11,942 bases of DNA from Sphingomonadales bacterium (GTDB lineage Bacteria; Pseudomonadota; Alphaproteobacteria; Sphingomonadales; Sphingomonadaceae). The notes under the pieces were generated by a model. The model was not told the DNA's origin and did not search any database. It worked only from the letters and a program-made list of their open reading frames with translations. Position numbers and translations under genes: made by a program. This document shows, in pieces, positions 8,543 through 11,942 of this stretch (within the stretch, counting starts at the first letter, position 1; every line of letters starts with the position of its first letter). Location: positions 1 through 11,942 of the forward strand of contig JAGWVC010000115.1 of assembly GCA_018971065.1 (NCBI GenBank), given 5' to 3'.

Positions 8543-8562
8543 GTCTCCCTTGGCGGGGAGAC
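8543..8562 (-). promoter_or_regulatory. Inverted repeat covering the ribosome binding site of the ligase operon
   Basis: GTCTCCC (8543-8549) and GGGAGAC (8556-8562) are perfect 7-bp arms around a 6-base spacer. In the ligase mRNA this reads GUCUCCC-CGCCAA-GGGAGAC followed by GGCA and the AUG. The second arm contains the GGGAG Shine-Dalgarno, so a folded leader would hide it. The symmetry would equally suit a dimeric repressor. A second palindrome, CTGGCCAG (8562-8569), abuts it. Structure is seen; regulatory role is inferred. Confidence 0.55.
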
Positions 8563-8585
8563 TGGCCAGCGCGGGTTGGATCGTC

Positions 8586-8614
8586 AATCGTTGCCGGGGC
8601 CGACCGGGGCGATT
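8586..8614. promoter_or_regulatory. Possible operator with 10-bp-spaced direct repeats before the ModE-like gene
   Basis: CCGGGGC occurs at 8594-8600 and again at 8604-8610, exactly one helical turn apart. The pair is flanked by the inverted pair AATCG (8586-8590) and CGATT (8610-8614). It lies 12-40 bases before the regulator's ATG in a divergent promoter region, so an autoregulatory site is conceivable. GC-rich repeats this short can occur by chance, and the E. coli ModE consensus is not present. Confidence 0.25.
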
Positions 8615-8625
8615 ACACGGGGGCG

Positions 8626-9015
8626 ATGCCGATCGATGCGCACAGACTGAAGATCAAGCTGCAGGTGATGTGCGGCGAGGAGATCGCGATGGGGCCGGGC
8701 AAGGCCGACCTGCTGGACGCGATCAGCCGCGAGGGGTCGATCTCGGGCGCGGGGCGGGCGATGGGGATGAGCTATCGCCGGGCCTGGCTGCTGGTCGATG
8801 CGATGAACCGCTGCTGGGCGGAGCCGCTGGTTCATGCCGCGCCGGGGCGATCCGGCAGCGGCGGAGCGCGGTTGACGGCGATGGGGGCGGATGTGCTGGC
8901 GCGGTATCGGGCGTTGCAGGCGGCGGCAGAGGGGGCTTGCGCGGGCAACTGGGCGGCGCTGGACGGGTTATTGCTGGCGGTGCCGAGGGCGATGAAGGGG
9001 GCGAAGGGGGAGTAG
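8626..9015 (+). CDS. Short ModE-type (LysR-like HTH) transcriptional regulator
   Basis: A 129-residue protein that is essentially one winged helix-turn-helix domain. MGPGKADLLDAISREGS followed by ISGAGRAMGMSYRRAW (22-54) and the GGARLTAMGADVLARYRAL region (79-97) match the N-terminal DNA-binding domain of ModE. The C-terminal molybdate-binding (Mop/TOBE) domains of full-length E. coli ModE (about 260 residues) are absent. Such short forms are common, and whether they sense molybdate directly is unclear. The ATG at 8626 was chosen because family homology begins at once (HRLKIKLQVM). The frame stays open far upstream, but only as antisense of the ligase gene. A GGGGG run lies just 2 bases before the ATG, so the ribosome binding site is weak. 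No mod transporter or molybdoenzyme gene is nearby. Divergence from the acyl-CoA ligase operon suggests it may regulate that operon. Confidence 0.86.
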   Translation: MPIDAHRLKIKLQVMCGEEIAMGPGKADLLDAISREGSISGAGRAMGMSYRRAWLLVDAMNRCWAEPLVHAAPGRSGSGGARLTAMGADVLARYRALQAAAEGACAGNWAALDGLLLAVPRAMKGAKGE

Positions 9016-9091
9016 ATCGCGAGCCTCGACAAGAATAAGTACAGTCCTTCGACAGGCTCAGGACGGGCGGTCTTTGGGGACAGGTTCGTTT
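9016..9091. other. Convergent intergenic region with dispersed repeat
   Basis: These 76 bases lie between the 3' ends of the ModE-like gene (+) and the antiporter (-). They contain the second copy of the repeat. A 9-base CTCGACAAG (9025-9033) also matches bases 5222-5230 of the first junction. GAGCC (9021-9025) can pair with GGCTC (9055-9059). No T-rich intrinsic terminator is present. Confidence 0.55.
9044..9070. repeat. Dispersed intergenic repeat, copy 2
   Basis: GTCCT (9044-9048) and AGGAC (9060-9064) form a 5-bp stem around TCGACAGGCTC, followed by GGGCGG. Bases 9049-9070 match copy 1 (5223-5244) at 20 of 22 positions. The hairpin lies about 29 bases past the ModE-like stop and about 22-48 bases past the antiporter stop on the other strand. 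It is a candidate bidirectional 3'-end element. Confidence 0.7.
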
Positions 9092-10873
9092 TCAGGGTGC
9101 GAGGCGTTCGCGCAGGCGCGTGCTTTTCAGCTTCGGTTTGGCGTCGAGTTGGCCTTCCTGCATGATCTGTTCGCGCAGTTCGTCGCGTTTTTCGTGGATC
9201 GACGCGATGACGAAACCCATCGGCACCGCCAGATCGACCAGCACCGCTTCGGCCAGTTGCAGCGAGGATTCGAGGGTTTCGGGGACGGCGTGAGTGGCGC
9301 CGGCGCGGTAAAGCGCGGCGGCGTGCGTGGCGTCGCGGGCGCGGGCGATGATGGGCACCTGCGGCAGGTTGGCGCGCAGCCGGCGGACCAGGCGCTGGGC
9401 GGCGACGGGTTCGTCCATTGTCAGGATCACCGCGTTGGCGTGGGCGATGCCGAAGCGTTCGAGCGGGTGGGCGCCGGCGGCGTCGCCGAACAGCGCGGGG
9501 TAGCCGGCGGCGTTGGCGTCGCGGACGAGATCGGGGTTGGAATCGATGCCGACGAACGGTTTGTCATGCGCGCGCAAGAGGTCCGCCACCATGCGGCCGA
9601 CGCGGCCGAAGCCGATGATGAAGGCGCGCGGTGTATCGTCCTGCTCGACCGCCTGTGGCGCTGCGGCGGCATCGACCCGGCGGGCCAGGCGGCGGCCGAT
9701 CCAGCCGAGCACCGGGGTGACGGTGAGGCCGAGCGCGGTGACGACCTGCCAGAATTGCGCCGATTCCCGCCCGACCAGACCGGCGGTGGTGGCGGCGGTG
9801 AGCACGATCAGCGTGGTTTCGCTGGGGCTGGACAGCAGGATGCCGGCTTCGAGCGAGGTGCCGCGCCGGGCGCCCATCAGCCGCAGCAGCACCGACGTGA
9901 CCAGCGCCTTGGTGACGATGACCCCGGCGGTGGCGGCGAGGACCGGGACCAGTTGCGTCATCAGCTTGGCCAGATCGATGCCCATGCCGACGGTGATGAG
10001 GAACACGCCGAGCGCAAGGCCCTTGAAGGGGGCGGTGATCCCTTCCACCTCGCCATGATATTCGGTTTCGGCGATCAGCAGCCCGGCGATCAGCGCGCCG
10101 ACGATCGGCGAGAGGCCGACCGCCGCGGTGGCGAGCGCCGAGAGGATGACGACCAGCAGGCTGGCCGAAAGGAACAGTTCCGGGCTTTTGGTGCGGGCGG
10201 CCTGGGCGAACAGGCGGGGCAGCAGCAGGCGGCCGAACACCAGCAGCGCCAGGACCACGAGCAGGCCGAGGCCGAGGGTGTGGAGCAGCGCCTGCCAGCC
10301 GGCGCCGCCCGCCGAGGGGGCCAGCGCACCGAGCAGGAAGATGATGGGGACGAGGGCGAGATCCTCGAACAGCAGCATCGACAGCGCGGCGCGGCCGACG
10401 GCGGATTGGGTGCCGGCGATGGGCAGGACCAGCGCGGTGGAGGACATGGCGAGCGCGAGGCCGAGCGCGGCGGCGCTGGCGGGGCGATGGCTGCCGAGGC
10501 CGAGCGCGAGCGCGATCAGCAGGGCGGAGCCGATCAGTTCGAGCGCGCCGAGGCCGAACACCTGCCGCCGCATCCGCCACAGGCGTTCGAACGACAGTTC
10601 CAGCCCGACCGAGAACAGCAACAGGACGATGCCGAATTCGGCGAACGGCTCCAGCGAGTGCGGGTTGGAGATGGTGGCATAGGCCAGCCACGGGAAGCGC
10701 GCGACCTGTCCGCCGAGCGCATAAGGGCCGACGACGAGGCCGACGAGGATGAAGCCGATCACCGGGGTGATGCGGAAGCGCGCGAACACCGGGATGACGA
10801 TGCCGGCGGCGGCGAGGATGACGAGCGCATCGCCGAGCGGCGAGGCGGGGGCAAGGGCGACGGGGCGGGACAT
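9092..10873 (-). CDS. Kef-type monovalent cation/proton antiporter with RCK domain
   Basis: A 593-residue inner-membrane protein of the CPA2 family. Residues 12-400 form the Na+/H+ exchanger domain of about 12-13 helices. Family signatures include ITPVIGFILVGLVVGPYALG (35-54), FGIVLLLFSVGLELSF (80-95), SSTALVLPI (144-152) and FEDLALVP (169-176), whose Asp171 is the expected ion-coupling residue. A cytoplasmic RCK/TrkA-N nucleotide-binding domain follows (about 417-530) with GFGRVG (421-426) and the acidic ribose ligand Asp444 in VGIDSNP. The protein ends in a charged tail without a recognisable TrkA-C domain, as in E. coli KefB/KefC. By family it should export K+ (or Na+) in exchange for H+, gated by nucleotide or another ligand. 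No KefF/KefG-like ancillary gene is adjacent. The ATG at 10873 has no purine-rich Shine-Dalgarno, only CCCCTACCGTCACCGCC upstream. The next Met (residue 101) is far too late, so this start stands. Confidence 0.93.
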   Translation of the reverse strand: MSRPVALAPASPLGDALVILAAAGIVIPVFARFRITPVIGFILVGLVVGPYALGGQVARFPWLAYATISNPHSLEPFAEFGIVLLLFSVGLELSFERLWRMRRQVFGLGALELIGSALLIALALGLGSHRPASAAALGLALAMSSTALVLPIAGTQSAVGRAALSMLLFEDLALVPIIFLLGALAPSAGGAGWQALLHTLGLGLLVVLALLVFGRLLLPRLFAQAARTKSPELFLSASLLVVILSALATAAVGLSPIVGALIAGLLIAETEYHGEVEGITAPFKGLALGVFLITVGMGIDLAKLMTQLVPVLAATAGVIVTKALVTSVLLRLMGARRGTSLEAGILLSSPSETTLIVLTAATTAGLVGRESAQFWQVVTALGLTVTPVLGWIGRRLARRVDAAAAPQAVEQDDTPRAFIIGFGRVGRMVADLLRAHDKPFVGIDSNPDLVRDANAAGYPALFGDAAGAHPLERFGIAHANAVILTMDEPVAAQRLVRRLRANLPQVPIIARARDATHAAALYRAGATHAVPETLESSLQLAEAVLVDLAVPMGFVIASIHEKRDELREQIMQEGQLDAKPKLKSTRLRERLAP

Positions 10874-10967
10874 GGCGGTGACGGTAGGGGATATGGGCGG
10901 CGACGGGAAGGGCCGGGTTGATCGCGTGGCAGGGGCGTGACAGGCTGGCGCGCGAGGGAGACGGGCA
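10874..10967. other. Divergent intergenic region between antiporter and methyltransferase
   Basis: These 94 bases must hold promoters for both genes. The only site I can assign is GAGGGAG (10954-10960), the ribosome binding site of the methyltransferase, 7 bases before its ATG. TTGATC (10918-10923) could be a -35 for the plus strand, but no convincing -10 follows at the right distance. Nothing else stands out. Confidence 0.4.
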
Positions 10968-11594
10968 ATGGCGATCGGCGGCTGGTGGGAAGAGAAGGTG
11001 GTGTCGCGGCTGGTGAAGTGCGGCTGCGGGTCGGAGCGGATGGGCGAATTGCGCGGGCCGGTGGTGAGCCAGGCGCATGGCGATGTGTTCGAGCTGGGCT
11101 GCGGCGCGGGGGCGAACCTGCCGTTCTATGACCGGGCGCGGGTGACGCGCTATTGCGCGGTGGAGCCGGGCGATACACTGCGCGGGTTTGCGCGGGCGGC
11201 CGCCGCCGGGTGACCCAAGGTGGACATTCGCGACGGGGTGGGCGAGGCGATCCCCTTCCCCGACGAAAGCTTCGACAGCGTGGTCTGCACGTTCACGATG
11301 TGCAGCGTCCACGATCATGCACAGTCATTGCGCGAAGTGCGGCGGGTGTTGAAACCGGGCGGGCTGCTGCTGTTTGCCGAGCATGGCCGGTCGGACGATC
11401 CGGGCATCGCCAGGTGGCAGGCGCGGATCGATCCGGTGTGGCGGCGGATCATGGGCAACTGCCACCTGTCACGCCCGGTGACGGCGGCGATGGCGGCGGC
11501 GGGGTTCGCAGTCAGCCCGATCGCGCGGCAGTACCGCGAGGGGCCGCGCGTGGTGAGCTGGATGGAGTGGGGTTCGGCCCGCAAGCTGGGGTGA
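10968..11594 (+). pseudogene. Class I SAM-dependent methyltransferase interrupted by an in-frame TGA
   Basis: One reading frame from ATG 10968 (GAGGGAG 7 bases upstream) to TGA 11592-11594 would encode 208 residues, a normal size for this UbiE-like methyltransferase group. It is broken at codon 82 by TGA (11211-11213). Before the stop are SAM-binding motif I, VFELGCGAGAN (40-50), and the acidic Glu66 in AVEPGDT. After it, in the same frame, come DGVGEAIPFPDESFDSVV (89-106), FTMCSVHD, the motif III strand VLKPGGLLLFAEHG and the C-terminal SWMEWGSA. No residues appear missing, so a single CGA-to-TGA change (Arg to stop) would explain it. Neither half would be functional: the first 81 residues lack the catalytic core and the second half lacks motif I. 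Alternatives are a sequencing error, read-through (UGA followed by C is a leaky context), or a restart at GTG 11220. That GTG has no spaced ribosome binding site. Confidence 0.82.
11211..11213 (+). other. In-frame TGA within the methyltransferase gene
   Basis: The codon series reads GCC GCC GGG TGA CCC AAG GTG GAC. Homology-like sequence continues in the same frame on both sides, so this is a nonsense codon and not a frameshift. The following base is C. Confidence 0.85.
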
Positions 11595-11598
11595 GGCG

Positions 11599-11942
11599 AT
11601 GGATCGATTGGCAAGGCTGGAGGCGGTGGAGGCGATCCGCAACCTGAAGGCGCGGTATTTCCGCTGCATGGACTGCAAGGATTGGGACGAACTGCCCGGC
11701 CTGTTCACGCGCGGGATGAAGGTGATCACGCCCGAGGGCGCCGTCTATACCGGCAGCGGGGCGGCTTATGCGGCGGCGTTGCGGGGGAGCCTGGAGGCGG
11801 CGGTTTCCTGCCATCAGGGGCTGACCGCCGAGATCGAGGTGCTGGACGAGGCGAACGCGCGCGGGGTGTGGGCGATGCAGGACGTGCTGGAATGGCCCGA
11901 CCGGCATCCGCGCACCGGCTGGAAATCGCTGGTGGGGCGCGG
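11599..11942 (+). CDS. SnoaL-like (NTF2-fold) family protein, 3' partial
   Basis: The frame is open from ATG 11599 to the window end, giving 114 full codons with no stop. It begins MDRLARLEAVEAIRNLKARY, and FRCMDCKDWDELPGLF follows. This is the typical N-terminus of SnoaL_4-type proteins: a helical pair in which the Lys-Asp-Trp segment precedes the beta-sheet cone. The later ARGVWAMQDVLEW strand also fits. Complete members are usually about 130-170 residues, so only the last part is missing. The fold houses small-ligand isomerases, dehydratases and non-catalytic binding proteins, so the reaction cannot be assigned. His at CHQG (residues 72-75) is a conserved-looking position. The start is 4 bases after the methyltransferase stop with GAGG (11593-11596) overlapping that stop, so the two were probably co-translated. 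Confidence 0.87.
   Translation, partial: MDRLARLEAVEAIRNLKARYFRCMDCKDWDELPGLFTRGMKVITPEGAVYTGSGAAYAAALRGSLEAAVSCHQGLTAEIEVLDEANARGVWAMQDVLEWPDRHPRTGWKSLVGR

Noticed and set aside
8101..8625. Upstream extension of the ModE-like protein (plus-strand frame open from 8101)
   Set aside because: The extension is antisense to the ligase gene and compositionally unlike the regulator. Family homology starts right after ATG 8626.
9074..10921. A 615-codon open frame on the plus strand across the antiporter gene
   Set aside because: It is antisense to a protein with complete antiporter and RCK motifs. Its translation is a low-complexity run of Gly, Arg, Asp, Glu and Gln without any fold signature. Long antisense frames are expected at this GC content.
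10918..10946. TTGATC/CAGGCT as a promoter for the methyltransferase
   Set aside because: Spacing is right (17 bases), but CAGGCT is a poor -10, so I do not call it.
11211..11260. TGA as a selenocysteine codon
   Set aside because: I see no convincing SECIS-like hairpin directly downstream, only 3-4 bp pairings. The position is in a linker and not an active-site cysteine position of the family.
1..11942. CRISPR array, tRNA, rRNA, insertion sequence, attachment site or prophage genes
   Set aside because: Every gap between genes is about 105 bases or less. No regularly spaced repeats, transposase or integrase motifs or tRNA-like folds were seen.

Overview
The window is high-GC bacterial chromosome, densely packed with genes and with no gap longer than about 105 bases. 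The gene set is an outer-envelope M1 peptidase, a YjgR-type ATPase, paired acyl-CoA ligases, a short ModE-type regulator, a Kef-type antiporter and a SnoaL-like protein. Together with a short TCGACARGCTCAGGACGG repeat in intergenic DNA, this suggests an alphaproteobacterium, most likely a sphingomonad (Sphingomonas/Novosphingobium type). That assignment is inference from gene content and recollection, not a database match.

Layout. Bases 1-1292 (+) hold the C-terminal six-sevenths of a HerA-like/DUF853 ATPase, cut by the window edge. Bases 1383-4028 (+) encode an exported M1 zinc aminopeptidase, and 4091-5161 (+) a polytopic membrane protein that may be a GT-C type glycosyltransferase. Facing them, 8538-5265 (-) is a two-gene operon of class I adenylate-forming acyl-CoA ligases whose cistrons are one base apart. 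Divergent from that operon, 8626-9015 (+) encodes a 129-residue stand-alone ModE-type DNA-binding protein. Bases 10873-9092 (-) encode a Kef-type cation/proton antiporter with an RCK domain. Divergent from it, 10968-11594 (+) is a class I SAM methyltransferase interrupted by one in-frame TGA, followed four bases later by a SnoaL-like (NTF2-fold) protein that runs off the window.

How the genes may work together. The ligase pair and the divergent ModE-like gene look like a small catabolic or lipid-activation locus with a local regulator. The start of the ligase operon carries a perfect 7-bp inverted repeat whose second arm contains the Shine-Dalgarno sequence, so translation or transcription could be controlled there. 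Both convergent gene junctions (5162-5264 and 9016-9091) carry a copy of the same repeat, 20 of 22 bases identical. Plus-strand genes prefer G-ending codons and minus-strand genes prefer C-ending codons, consistent with a replication-linked GC skew across the whole window.

I found no clear novel multi-gene defence, mobile or RNA-guided system here. The observations most worth following are the TGA-interrupted methyltransferase, the Shine-Dalgarno-sequestering hairpin and the convergent-junction repeat. No tRNA, rRNA, CRISPR array or insertion sequence was seen.
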